This document shows, piece after piece, positions 35,591-46,964 of a stretch of DNA of 64,000 nucleotides; the stretch's first letter is position 1, and the number at the start of each line of letters is the position of its first letter. The notes beneath the pieces are model-generated. The model made no database searches, was not told where the DNA came from, and saw nothing but the letters and a program-made list of their open reading frames with translations. The position numbers and the translations under genes were made by a program. The DNA is from Patiria pectinifera (Eukaryota > Echinodermata > Asteroidea > Valvatida > Asterinidae): the NCBI GenBank assembly GCA_029964075.1, contig CM057147.1:18559513-18623512 (forward strand), written 5' to 3'.

Positions 35591-36454
35591 AAAATATATC
35601 ACGTACTTTTTAGTTTATAAAAAAAAGAAATTGATTTCTCCTTGTTTACAAATATGGAAGAAAATTCAAATTTTTAAAACCAAACAATCACTGTCACACA
35701 TTCTGCCTTCTATTTTTGTTCCCATCATAATAAAATATAATTCAATCCGGGACAATGCATTCTGGACAGAAGAACCCTCTCACAGTAAAAAGAAAAAGAA
35801 CAAAAAGAAGATCATTTAAACTCCTTGGGCGTCGGTCACGTCATTTTTGTTTATAGGGACACTGCGTGCAGGAAATCGCCCAATTCTGCTACAAAACGCG
35901 TTTGGAGGGTTATCTCCTATACGGGTCCACAATAATCGACGCCTACACCACATACATGGCGTATTAAACTACGGTAAGATTTTTTTTTGGGGGGGGGACC
36001 TGGGGTAGGACACCTGGGAAAGTACAAAATGACCCAGGGAGGCAAATGATATACATTTCTGTTCTTTTCCAGATTTTAAATGGGATGGTGGGGGCATGCG
36101 AGGGTATACGGACATCTGTTGTATGTACCCCCCTTCTCCATAGTTACGCCACTGACCATTTTCTAGCAATATTTTGGGATCTTTTTTGAAAATTAACTCG
36201 TTTGTAGCACGATATATGGGACAGAACCCCCAACCCCTTTTTGTGTGTGTATTACCAGAATATCAAGAATTCTTTTGAGATATCTCGGGGGATGTTTAGG
36301 TAACAATAGTGTAGAGTTTGCATAGGGTATAGAGAGAATTGGGAAGGGGGGGGGTACCCCCGTCCCATATTGTGCTGGGTGTAAATTAACTTTCAAATGC
36401 ATGGTTACATTTAATTTGTTTCTTCCCAACAAGTAATTCGGTCCCACTTTCGCC

Positions 36455-38333
36455 ATGGCAAAGGATATTTCACCGGGGCTTTTTCATTTAAATCTGCCTT
36501 TCAACAAACCAGACTTGAAGAAAGACGTTTTCAAAATGAAGTTGGCAGACTTGGAGGCGCGAACAGGCCAACATGAGGAACTTGCCATCCTCAATCTGAT
36601 TGGTGTGTTCAATTGCCGGCTCGAACGCTACAAGGATGCCGAAGACAAATTTAGCGACGTCCTCTCTAAGGATGAACACAACCTCAACGCTCTAGCAAAC
36701 ATGCAGTACCTTTTGGAGAAACTTAACAGGACAGTAGAAGGCAAAAGGTTCAAAAGCAAACTAAACATGTTCCTGAGTAGGTCTACGGAGGAGGCAGTCA
36801 GTGTTAGGATGAGAGCAAGGTGCTTAGCAGAGCAGGCATATGCTTATGCTTGCGATATGCACACAGATCGTGACAGCGTCGGTAAAGAGTGGTTCATAGA
36901 ATCCAATGATATCTTCCAAAGGGCACTTGAGCTTGGTGGTGATCTGGTAGATACGGCGGAGAAGGACATCTGGAAATTCTGCATTGCCAAGAACGCGCAT
37001 AAGATCTTCGATAGGTTTACTTTCGGGGAAGACTATGTGGACGCCACAGAGTACATGGATAAAGCTATCGGGATCTTCTATGAAATTGCACAGAAGGATC
37101 CCGGTGATTCCAAGTACCAAGGCGAAAGTTGGCGCCATTTGGGAGACATTCTCCGCAAGGTTCAGAAAAGGAAGCACTGCAACTCTGACCATTTGCCGGA
37201 CGATTTGAAAAAGTATGTTGCAGACCCGGAGCTTTGCATGAAGAAAGCACTCGAGTGTGACCCGGACAATCCGAGGATCCTAGCTCGCTACGGAAACCTT
37301 GTGTATCACCTCAGGCGAAACACCGAAGAAGCACTGAGGTTGCTGGATAAGTCGATCGGACTAGACAACAGCGAGAGTAACTTCTACGCTTTCAGTACGA
37401 GAGGAACAGTCCGGCTGAAGTGCTACAAATTGAAGATGCGAATGGCTGAAAAAGATAGTAAAGGCCACTCCAAACCAGGCCGAAGCGTGCTAGAACTCGC
37501 CAAAATTGATATGGAGAGGGCAATTGACATACGCCATGCTTCATGGGACTTGCTAAATATCGCGGAAGTGTATCACCTTTTGGCCCAGTGTGACCCAGAT
37601 GAGCCGAAGGAGTCAAAAAGACGATATCTGGAGAAGGAATTCGAGTATTTGAAACGGGCTGCAGATTGTGAAAACGGTAACAGGTTAATTTCAGTGAAAC
37701 GCTTGCTGGGGCGCTGCTTATTCGACTTGGGCCACTATCGCGAGTCCATTCAATCGTATAATGAAACTTTGAATTTGCAACCAGCCACTTCGCAGTATAC
37801 AGGGTACTTCTATGAACAATTCCGCAGTTATCTGTGCCTACTGCAGAGCGGCCCGAAGGATGATTCTCCCTTAGAGGAAATGGCTCAGTCTTTGAGGCAG
37901 GCAGTTGCAAAGTACGGGACTAGCGCCCTCATCAAGCACGGCTTTGGCACATGGAAAGCAGAGTACAAACACGAGCTTCAGGTCTTCGCCGACTACTGTA
38001 AAACAATCCCGAACCACGACAGTTTCTTGTATGTGTTGACTTCTAATGAGCCACCGTACCCTCTCACCCCACTTCCTCGCCCAGGTGGGCTACTGAAGGA
38101 GTCTTGGGAAAGCCCAGAGCAAGAGGATCACGGTGTTGGAAAGCTTGACACGGAAAATTCCAAGACCTTGGATGGTCTGTCTCCAGATTCATCATCTCAA
38201 CAGGTTCCGCGCCTGATCGATGCCGGCAAAGATGTAGCCTGCTCACCAGATAGTGGACTTGTGGCACCAAACCAAACCCCAGATAAGACTGAAGATGAGG
38301 CTTCCACATCACTAGTGGAGGGAATAGGCACAG
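36455..38333 (+). CDS. gene B exon 1: TPR module and linker
   Basis: A single exon of 626 codons plus one base, from MAKDISPGLFHL to SLVEGIGTG at ACAG|GTAGGT. The paralogs C and D read straight through the corresponding point into their TIR region. Confidence 0.9.
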
Positions 38334-40129
38334 GTAGGTTTCCATTACAATTTTAATAGATTATTCCGACACTTAACATGGGATCAGTTTGGCAGGTTTT
38401 AAGGAAACGTTTTATTTTCGGATTCGTTGCAAGCGCCTGAGGTGAAAAAAGTATACTTTCTCAGTAAATAAAAATCACAGAAGTTGAAAATTGTCAGGGG
38501 CAACTTGAATTCGATAAATCGTCTAGAGCAAAAAAGACAGAAAACGAAAAGAAGTGGAACTCTTCTCGATTCAGTTATTGATAATGATCATGATGAAATT
38601 GCAATAGACTCCTTGCATTGTAACGTCAGATCTGACAGGTCTTGGTTCCTCTGTGAGACACATTGTACTTTCATTGTCAACGAATCTGAATGACAAAACC
38701 TTCCCTCAGTAAGGACACACCGCTTGCAAGGGGTCATTTTTAACCAATTCTCCTCTCGGTCATCATGCAGGACTACCAAGGGTAGACTGCTCAGCTGTTG
38801 TAAGACGACAGGGCGCCGAAGAGCTGACTACAAGCTCTGTAGCAGCTGCTGTTGCTGCTGCTACCGCCGACTCCGACGCCGGCACAATTAACACCACTTT
38901 TCATATCAGCATCAATGCTACGAATAGCCCTGTCAACTTCGGCACAACCCACGGCAGCGTTTGTAACTACGGTACAGGTGAGTTTGATAAGACGAGATGA
39001 TTGTCTGTAATTTATCACGTTGTATGCATTTAGCACACTGGTGTGGGATTCGAACCTACGCCCTACGTCTGACTGGTGCAGAAGTATCCAGACAGAGGTC
39101 CTTGGTTCCAGCCCCACCCAATGATTAAGTCTTTTTCCTCGCAAGCTCGCAAACAGTGTTCAGTTCTTGCTATACAACGTAGCCTATTATGGGAAAAAAT
39201 AACGATCTCCCCCCCCCCCAAAAAAAACACAAAAATTTGAAAGATGATTATGATCCTTGATTGATCTTCGAGAAATGACAATCAAAGAAACGTATTGAAA
39301 GTAAATGAACCCATGTTGTTTCCCCTCAAATATAGCCTCAATCACAGATGGAAGAGGGGCAGACGTCTCCCCTGAAGCAATCCAAGTGCTAACTGAGTTG
39401 GAGAAATGTCTTGGGAAGAAAAATGTGGCAGAGGTGCTGTCAAAGGGTCTGGAGATGGTGAAAAAGCAAGGTATTTAGCTTCAACCCTACATCATCATTT
39501 GTTAGGTGGTCTCCCAGCTCTCCTTAAGTTACCGCGGGGGTACTTGTGCACGGAGCCCATAGGGCTTACAAGTTTGCATGATTCCCTTTCAAAAACAAGG
39601 AGCGTCAGTGAAAAATGAAGTTTTTCGTATCTGAAATTGAAAAGGTTGAGTCACAAATAGACCAGAGTAAGATTTCACACCAAATTTAAGTGTGTCTCGT
39701 TAAAAAAAAACAATCGTCAGGGCTTTGGACTACGTTCGAATGACGAAAGTCAAACTTGTTCAGTTGCAACGAGAACGCTTGTCTGCACGCTGAGCGTGGG
39801 AATAACAAAAAGATTTACCCAAACATTCTGCTCGAAAAAAAATTGCAGTTGACCAATATTCATGTTTTCATTTGTTCTCCTTTACGACTCAGAGCCTTGA
39901 ATATGATTTTTGGTTGTTCCCTCTATTATAATAAGGAGGCGTTGATGACCCTGCTCTGATGCCGAGACTCTCTGAAGCAAGCCAAAGTGCGACCGGTTCA
40001 TCACCTGAAGCCGTGGCCACGTCTGCTACCGATGCAACCCCTTTGCGTATGGGCGTTGCCGCTGCATCGAGTGCAATTGATAACATACAAATCACTGAGA
40101 CTTTCCCTGAAAACTCAGAGCAAAACTAA
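36455..40129 (+). CDS. gene B: TTC22-like TPR protein with RHIM/amyloid-like C-terminal exon; four exons
   Basis: Joined exons 36455-38333, 38771-38977, 39336-39470 and 39939-40129 give 803 residues plus stop, all junctions phase 1. The TPR part (1 to about 560) is very close to genes C and D (SPGLFHL, PFNKPDLKKD, DEHNLNALANMQYLLEKL, RMRARCLAEQAYAYACDMHT, DPDNPRILARYGN, NFYAFSTRG), with a four-residue deletion near residue 32 relative to them. The linker shares PDSG, APNQTPD and SLVEGI with C and D. From the end of exon 1 onward the gene is close to A instead: Ala-rich stretch, PVNFGTTHGSVCNYG (about 680-694), helix and tail. It looks like a recombinant gene. The intron before the start probably ends at TTCTTCCCAACAAG, where C and D have CAACAG. 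Confidence 0.85.
38771..38977 (+). CDS. gene B exon 2: Ala-rich stretch and amyloid-like motif
   Basis: Acceptor GGTCATCATGCAG and donor ACAG|GTGAGT; 207 bp, two codons longer than in gene A. It encodes LPRVDCSAVVRRQGAEEL, SSVAAAVAAATA and INATNSPVNFGTTHGSVCNY. The other two frames contain a stop or lose the similarity to A, which supports this splice phase. Confidence 0.8.
39030..39170 (+). repeat. degenerate SINE in gene B intron 2
   Basis: This is the duplicate of the insertion in gene A intron 2. It has a B-box-like GGTTCCAGCCC and the tail CCTCGCAAGCTCGCAAACAG. It was inserted before the A/B 3' segment was duplicated. Confidence 0.5.
39336..39470 (+). CDS. gene B exon 3: short helical segment
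   Basis: Acceptor TTTCCCCTCAAATATAG and donor CAAG|GTATTT; 135 bp, as in gene A. It encodes SPEAIQVLTELEKCLGKKN and VAEVLSKGLEMVKKQ. Confidence 0.8.
39939..40129 (+). CDS. gene B exon 4: C-terminal tail
   Basis: The acceptor here is ATAATAAGGAG, weaker than the ACAAGCAG in gene A but at the same place. The exon is 191 bp in both genes. It encodes VDDPALMPRLSEASQSATGS and ends in ITETFPENSEQN and TAA. Confidence 0.75.
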
Positions 40130-43010
40130 TACAGGGCGGATACAGGGGTAGGGTTATATGAACTGATATTACGGCCCCTTACAGTGCACGGAAAGGGGAC
40201 AGTGTCAAAGACTCGTCATATCTAGACCGGGTCGATAACCACTGGTTGACTCGACCTGGTTCCCTGATGTGCATTGCAATTCGAACAGCTACAGATAACC
40301 AGTGAGGCATTTAATATACGGTGGTCGCTCCCACATAGTACACAAGTCTGACAATTGCATCTGACCCATTAAAGTTTTGGCCGCCTAAAATATTTTTAAA
40401 ACACACCCTTTTTTATTTCGCTCAAGACATATTTGTGTTACTAAAGCAAGAATTGTTTTAAATGTCACCTCGGAGAAACTTCTATTTTTAGCTCCTTTCG
40501 AGTCACTGAAATGGCAAAATTGAAAGAAAAACGTATGACAAAGATGTGGAGGAAACTCTACAGCACTGCAAAAACAAAACGTTTATTCCTCTAGACCGTC
40601 CCCATGGTGAAAGCGAGAGAAAACATCACTACACTGTAACTGCGATCTCGTTTTTAAATGCGTTTTATTATGTCATTGCTAAAATCATTTAATAAAATAC
40701 CTGAAATATACAGATAAGTCTCCAAATTCGGAGTTGTTAAGCTCGCGTTTAGACTAACAATTGACAATTTCTATAAGCGAGTTTGATTTGGTAGGTTTCC
40801 CCCGCAAATTAACATAATTACAGTTAATTCATATATAAATTTATACCATCTGATCAACCAAAATGAAATTTACATTGCAATGGAATTATAGTTCGAATAA
40901 CACAAGCATCGGCCCTTTCTTCCATATACATGTATTCGAACAAACTTTCTTATACCTTCTGCCTCAAGATTATATAATAATAGATATATTGTCTGGTAAA
41001 AATGATGTCTGTCCTATGTCCTCTCTCATTTAACCTAAAAATGTGTGTACCATAGACTATTTGCTTGGCTGTAATATTAAATACCAGCTCTTTGCCAGGC
41101 TATCCTCTCTACAAGCTTGTGAGATTTTTTTTTAAAAATTGTACAAGTTAATATAGTTATATTTTTTTATATTACAAGGTGTACAATGTATGGTAAATCA
41201 CTTGCTTTTTTTTTTTTCGTTTGAAGCAAATAAATTGTTAAAAATCTTTAGTAGGGTGCTCAACAAGTAACCTGTTAAAGTTGTAGCTCAGTGATTATAC
41301 ATCTTGATATGGCGCGCATACCATATACGTACATAATTTTAGTGTCGAAAATTTACAAATAATAGCGTCGAAAAATTGCCAAATACCGTCACAATGATAC
41401 TTTCAACTTATATATCGAGCAATCTAAACCCCTACCCAGTACTAACCGGGACGCCAAGGGGGTGGGCAGACATTCCCAAAGGTCCACACTGGACCAGGCT
41501 GGAGTCTCAGAACTCAGGTTTTCTGACGTATTTTCTGACCCAATTGTGTGCTCCATATCAGACAGATTCAGCCATGGGAAAAAAGGACAAGATCCCGCGA
41601 AACCAAATAACGCGGTAGACTAGTTTAAATATCCATGCGCGTTAAAATACACTTAACAATGGTTGACTGCTGTGATGTGGGATGACGTGCTATGCGCCCG
41701 AGGGTGTTTAAAACGTCATATCCGAAATCAAATCACAGCAGTAAAATTGTTCTTTTATACCTCTGTCTTGATTTTCTTGGATTTTGATGTAAAATCACGA
41801 GGAAAAAAACCACCAGTATTAAACACAACAATCACGACAATCGAACGTCAAGTCACATGCAGTGTCGTGTGCTCGAAACAGCTGATCGTCTGTTAATTCG
41901 CTGCTTCCACTCATGTGTTCAAACATGGTGAAAATAACGTGGATACCAACGATACAAGCGTTTCACACCGTACGTACAAACACGTACACGCAATCCCACA
42001 GGGAGTGTGCCATGACTATGCATACACTTAACACGTGATCGTTCTAGGCCAATGAAAATACAGCATTCAAGACAGAGGTATAACAAACATATTTGTTGTT
42101 AAATAAACTTAATTGAATTTGTCATTAAATCATTATCAAACGATCCATGATAATTTAACCAAGCAATGCTAGAAAGTAATCCCACCCAAATGTGTGTAAA
42201 TAAAATTTTCATTGGAAAAGAACTCACTTTTTAGATGACATGCGTGTAAATACCATATACTCTAAAGTACACCAACTACAGTATACTCGTTGCTACGCAA
42301 CAAATAGAGGCAAAATAAATGCATTTAAAATAGTACGAGCTAAAATAATTCATCAAAACTTTCAGTTTGAATTAAATGGTCTTAAACCTAAATAAAATTG
42401 TAAATCGATTGTAAATTTTGTTTGTACAAGGATATACAAAGTAAAGGCAAAATATAAGCCATGGCTAAAAATAAATTTGGTATTGAGTTGTACGTATGAA
42501 AATGCCAAGATATGAATGATGTTTTTATATGATGCTACCCGTGTCTCATCCATGGACCAACCGTAGGCATATTCACTTCAGGTGCCCGGATCCTGACAAT
42601 TTCCACAGTTAACTGTCTCAATACCACAAGCTACTTCGTTATTAATTTGAACAGGATTTCGATTCAATCAAACTTGTTTCATCGTGCATTTTTGTCCTGG
42701 TTCGCTTTCTGCCTATTTGGCATGTGCTATAGTCGAGTCCTTCACAAGTCCGGTCAAACATAAACCAGAAAAATACAGTCAAATTCTCCATGTAATGGGG
42801 GATGAAGAAAAACAAAGGAATAGGTTTTTTTTGGTCAAAGTTCAATTTAATAGCTTGTGACTTAACTTGTGAATGTAGGAGTTGTGATGACTTGTGGAGA
42901 CTTGCGATGACTTGTGGAAACTTGTGACTTGACTTTAAACTACAGGTCTTTTGATGGACTTTTGTAGTGTGGGACTTGTGATAATTTATGGGGACTTGGG
43001 ATGGAGTCGA
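40130..43010 (+). other. downstream region of gene B, duplicate of the region after gene A
   Basis: Alignable by eye with 30,346-32,600, including an AATAAA at 41,229. Relative to the gene A copy it has lost sequence near 40,640 and gained about 780 bp at 41,388-42,164. Toward the end it holds loose CTTGTGACTTG-type repeats (42,850-42,990). No gene is supported. Confidence 0.55.
41388..42164. mobile_element. insertion relative to the gene A copy, probably a mobile element
   Basis: The sequence GCCAAATACC before and AATGCTAGAAAGTAATCCC after are almost adjacent in the paralogous copy near 31,890 but about 780 bp apart here. The insert contains an internal inverted pair (CTGTGATGTGGGATGACGT and ACGTCATATCC ... 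ATCACAG). No clear target duplication or transposase was seen. Confidence 0.45.
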
Positions 43011-43049
43011 CTATATCACTGCAGTCTGGCATACTTATCTTCTGTGAAC

Positions 43050-44873
43050 TCATTCAGTGGAACTTGCCGATGCTCCATCAACCACGGCCTCAGTAACAGC
43101 ACCCTTGGGACTGTGCACGCTGTGTTCCAATGATGCTCTCCATGGTTCCTCCAGAGAACCACCGGGGCTGACCGGCAACGAGAACGGTAGTTTCTCGGCC
43201 ATGGATGTCAGCAAGGGGACCAGCTCTGCATGCTCCGGACGTCCTCTGCAGTATTCCGCGATTGTACGGATCTCCTTCCCGTACTCAGATCCCAACTTGC
43301 TTATGGTGTGTTTTTCCAGATTGCCCCGGCCATATTTAATCTGAGCTTTTTTCAAGTCCCCCACAACCTCTTCCATTTGAGGTCCGTCTCCACTGGCCGG
43401 AGGTTGACGTAACAATTGGAGGTACCCTTTCAGTAGCTCGGCAAAGTTACCGGAGAATATGGTTCTTTCGGGTTCGCAATGGATCGCCTTCTTGAAGTAT
43501 TCGATCGCGGCGAGGTAATCTCCCATGTCAAAGAGACAATTTCCCTGCAACAGATGTACCATGGTTCGTTTCTCCCCGTCTTCACAATCTGCTGCTTTTC
43601 TCAAGTAGAGCAGTGCTTTTTCTAAGTACCGTCGAATCACCGTATTCTCCTCGTTCTTGGTCTTGGAATGTTTGGCTAGGAGATGATAAATCTCACCCAA
43701 GTAGGAATAATCCCAAGGTGTGTCCCTCATACCAACAGCGGTCTCAAAGTCATTCCTGGCTTCTTGTAGATGTTTTATACTTGGTGGGTACTCGTAATAT
43801 GGACTGCCACTCTCAAACTGTTTCAAGCAAAATCTGTAGTTATGCAAAGTTATTCTTCCTCTTGTGGAAAATGCATAGAAGTTATTTTCACTGCTGTCTA
43901 AACCAATAGACCGCTGGAGCAATTCCATTGCTCTTTTGGTGCAACCTTTCTTCTTAAGGGAGTGAACAAAATTGGCATAGCGGGCCCACATCTTGGGATT
44001 ATCAGGGGCAATTTCTGCTGCCTTCTTCATGCACTCTTCCGGATCATCTCGGTATACATTCAATTCTGGAAGGAATTTATAATTCTTAAATTCCTTTTTC
44101 TTTATGGTACCCCGTATGAGGTCGGCCAAGTTGCGCCAGCTCTCCCACTTGAATTCGGCGTCACCAGGAGTACTTTGGGTAACTTCGAAGAACAAATTCT
44201 CTGCGATCTTCAAGTTGGACGCAGCTTCAGTGAACTCTCCTTTGTAGGTCAAGAAATTGACAATTTTGTGAGCATTTTTGGCCTTGCAGAACTTCCAGTT
44301 ATCTCTCTCCAATGGATCCACCAGATCTCCGCCGAGTTGGAACGCATCATCGTACAGGTGATTTGCTTGGAGGTACCTGGTCTCCCCAGGCCTATCAACG
44401 TGGATGTCACATGCATAGGCATACGCCTGCTCAGCCAGGCAACGCGCCTTTCGACAACGACGCTGTTTGATCTCGTCTGGCGACATAGCATCACCAACTT
44501 GCAACAAGCTGTCGAGTGTGGCTTGGTGGAGCTCTGCATCTGCCCTTCGGACGAGCTTCTCCAAAACTTCCTTCTTATTTGCTAGGGCATTCAGGTTGTT
44601 GCAATCTTTGGACAGCACGGCTTCAAAACGACAGAGTGCACTCTCGTAATCTTTGATGATGAAAGACAGCGCCCCCATGACGTTCAGAATGGCCAATTCT
44701 TCCAGACGACCGAGCCTTACCTTTAGGTCGTGCTCTAGCTCAGTAAGTTTCGTCTTCAGTAGATTAATGTCGATATTGGGTGCATTGAATGGCAATGGCA
44801 GAAAGAAATGTCCTGGCACGACATCTCTTTCACCTTCTTCTATCCGTTCATCACCAACTGCTGCGTCAGCCAT
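43050..44873 (-). CDS. gene E: diverged TTC22-like TPR protein, no C-terminal signalling domain
   Basis: One uninterrupted frame of 607 codons on the minus strand. It shares the family landmarks: PGHFFLPLPFNAP, EELAILNVMGAL, NLNALANKKEVLEKL, KARCLAEQAYAYACDIHV, NAHKIV, ESWRNLADLIR, DNPKMWARYANFVHSL and NNFYAFSTRGRI. It ends in a short Pro/Ser linker (FSLPVSPGGSLEEPW) and TGA, about where C and D continue to their TIR domain. The PGHF start resembles vertebrate TTC22. No minus-strand exon for a TIR or amyloid-like end was found in the next 2 kb. Just upstream, minus-strand TTTTTTTACCAAAG is a plausible acceptor for a 5' UTR intron. It lies between two array units and faces the other way. Confidence 0.88.
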   Translation of the reverse strand: MADAAVGDERIEEGERDVVPGHFFLPLPFNAPNIDINLLKTKLTELEHDLKVRLGRLEELAILNVMGALSFIIKDYESALCRFEAVLSKDCNNLNALANKKEVLEKLVRRADAELHQATLDSLLQVGDAMSPDEIKQRRCRKARCLAEQAYAYACDIHVDRPGETRYLQANHLYDDAFQLGGDLVDPLERDNWKFCKAKNAHKIVNFLTYKGEFTEAASNLKIAENLFFEVTQSTPGDAEFKWESWRNLADLIRGTIKKKEFKNYKFLPELNVYRDDPEECMKKAAEIAPDNPKMWARYANFVHSLKKKGCTKRAMELLQRSIGLDSSENNFYAFSTRGRITLHNYRFCLKQFESGSPYYEYPPSIKHLQEARNDFETAVGMRDTPWDYSYLGEIYHLLAKHSKTKNEENTVIRRYLEKALLYLRKAADCEDGEKRTMVHLLQGNCLFDMGDYLAAIEYFKKAIHCEPERTIFSGNFAELLKGYLQLLRQPPASGDGPQMEEVVGDLKKAQIKYGRGNLEKHTISKLGSEYGKEIRTIAEYCRGRPEHAELVPLLTSMAEKLPFSLPVSPGGSLEEPWRASLEHSVHSPKGAVTEAVVDGASASSTE

Positions 44874-44889
44874 GTCTCCGAAGTGAAAC

Positions 44890-46170
44890 CTTTGGTAAAA
44901 AAATCAAGAAAGGCTAGAAATCAACGTACGGTAGACTCTGCCACCATTTGTTTTTAACAAAGTGTCTTTATTCTTCAGGTTTCTCATTTCGAACTCTAAT
45001 GATAAACTCTACACACTCAGAAAGTTCATGTTGAAATTTTGATACGGAAACGTGTGCAAACGATCTGGAAATCTCACAAAAAATAGACATCTGAAAAAGG
45101 CAGCACATTCTGATTAGCCTACAAATAGGGTGAGTAGCTTCTAAAGCAAAAATAAACTACAAACTAAGCCTAAATGTGAAAATCAAAATTTGACAAACTT
45201 CGACATGTTTTTGTACATGGTAAAAGTGTGGCCTTTATTTACGGAGGTAGTCCAGTAAATTAGCCACATTTTTGGGGCTAGAAGTCAACGAACACAGGCC
45301 ATATCAAAGCAGCCAGGTTTCGCAATTTCCTGAAATGAATGCAAGTTTGAGGAAGAAATGAGAAGATAATAGATAATGTACGCCTCTCGAATGCTAATTT
45401 GATATTGAAACAGAAGGGCTATACATACATAAATCATACAAAATTAATAAAGTAATAGTCAGAAAATTCAAAACACAAACATTAATTGACTTACTTTTTA
45501 AAGTTATGGTTGAAGTAAAATAATATTCTGGTTGAAGAGAAGTGTACTACTGGTTGCCTAAAATGGCTTGACAGAAATGTAGGTCTTCTGAAAATAATAT
45601 ATATGAATTGTTTTAATTATAATTTAAAACAAAATGTGTACACAAATACCTGCTCATTCTTGGTTTGTTTTAGTCTATAAATTGGCATAAAAACGCACAA
45701 TGAGGCAAGCTTAATAGGAAATACACCGACTGATTATGTACTGATTATTGTATAAAATGCCCAAATCAAGTTTTAAAAAATACCCCCAAATTGTCTCAAA
45801 TTAATTTCCACACTACAACGGGGAACCATTATAGCCTTTTCAGATGATGGCGAACAAAATAGGAAGGCGCTGTTTGAGTTTGGTAAATTTTGGTAAATGC
45901 TAAATAGTTTACACAAACCAAATGGCGCGCTCCTATCATATTAAAATATGAATTTTTAATTATTCAGCACCTCTCTAACATTTTCTGCCGATGTAAATAT
46001 CAAAGTTATTTTTAAAATTCTCAAGTTCAAGCCTACCTGAGCTCTCAATATCATCATACCAAGATCAGCGCTAGGATGCATACAAGCGGAGATTAGAAAC
46101 AGTCGAGAGGCATCGCGCTTGTTGATATGCCAGTGTATACGTGTACATGTACACGGACCCCGCTGCAGAG
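44890..46170. other. region upstream of gene E; no gene seen
   Basis: No supported coding sequence or RNA. From about 45,955 to 46,090 it matches 55,610-55,720 and 63,615-63,720 (AGCCTACCTGAGCTCTCAAT), so the array unit resumes there after the gene E segment. Confidence 0.45.
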
Positions 46171-46173
46171 TCG

Positions 46174-46502
46174 CCATAAACACATTTCATAAAAAGCTAT
46201 TTGCATATGAATACGATTACTCACCGCTGGGATTTCCCACAGATGAGAAATTCTGAACCTGAACTTCCTCGTACTCGTACTCCGCGGCCATGAACCGAAA
46301 TCACGCAGTATGGGATGATTTTTCACCAGCTCAGGACGTGATTGGATGCCATCCTGCTACGTCTTGTCACAAGGTCACCAACGCTGGTTGCACGGTTGCA
46401 CATTCGCGCGCACGTCACTGCAGGTCAGTATGCTTTACCCACAATCCTTTGCGCATTCTCACATTATTCCGTACAGAAAATGTTCAGCATGTACCGGATG
46501 TT
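46174..46502 (+). promoter_or_regulatory. conserved upstream block of gene C, first part
   Basis: It carries the octamer ATTTGCAT at 46,199, CCATGAACCGAAAT, GTGATTGGATGCC, ACGTCTTGTCACAAGGTCACC and ACCCACAATCC at 46,437, in the same order as before genes B and D. The foldback element splits the block at 46,503; it continues at 48,462. Confidence 0.5.
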
Positions 46503-46556
46503 TTGAAGTACGGAAGCGTAGAAGGGCCAAAAGAAATGAAGAATTTTTTTTCCTAT

Positions 46557-46892
46557 CTCGCCGCGGCGAGTTATTATCTCGCCGCGGCGAGTTACTATCT
46601 CGCCGCGGCGAGTTACTATCTCGCCGCGGCGAGTTACTATATCGCCGCGGCGAGTTACTATCTCGCCGCGGCGAGTTACTATCTCGCCGCGGCGAGTTAC
46701 TATCTCGCCGCGGCGAGTTACTATCTCGCCGCGGCGAGTTACTATCTCGCCGCGGCGAGTTACTATCTCGCCGCGGCGAGTTAGTATCTCGCCGCGGCGA
46801 GATAGTAACTCGCCGCGGCGAGATAGTAAGTCGCCGCCACGAGATAGTAAGTCGCCGCGGCGAGTTACTATGTCGCCGCGGCAAATTACTAT
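46557..46892. repeat. 16 tandem 21-bp units, each with a 14-bp palindrome (left arm)
   Basis: Sixteen units of CTCGCCGCGGCGAG plus a 7-bp spacer fill 336 bp exactly. The spacer is mostly TTACTAT (TTATTAT and TTAGTAT occur) up to 46,787, then mostly ATAGTAA, its reverse complement, so the array itself turns round. YLAAASY- and SRRGELL-type frames across it are by-products of the 7-codon period. Confidence 0.92.
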
Positions 46893-46964
46893 TTTGTATC
46901 GGTGAGCGTCGGGCACAACAATTGCGATCCCTCCGGGTCCTATGGAACGCCAAAGAGGCATCGG

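Noticed and set aside
37392..37910. 172-codon minus-strand frame inside gene B, with counterparts in C and D
   Set aside because: It is antisense to the conserved TPR coding sequence; its conservation follows from that of the sense strand.
43962..44585. 207-codon plus-strand frame
   Set aside because: It lies fully inside gene E on the opposite strand, with no family similarity; a shadow frame.
46557..46892. CRISPR-like array
   Set aside because: The units are directly tandem with a fixed 7-bp spacer of constant sequence; the genome is eukaryotic and the array is an arm of a foldback element.
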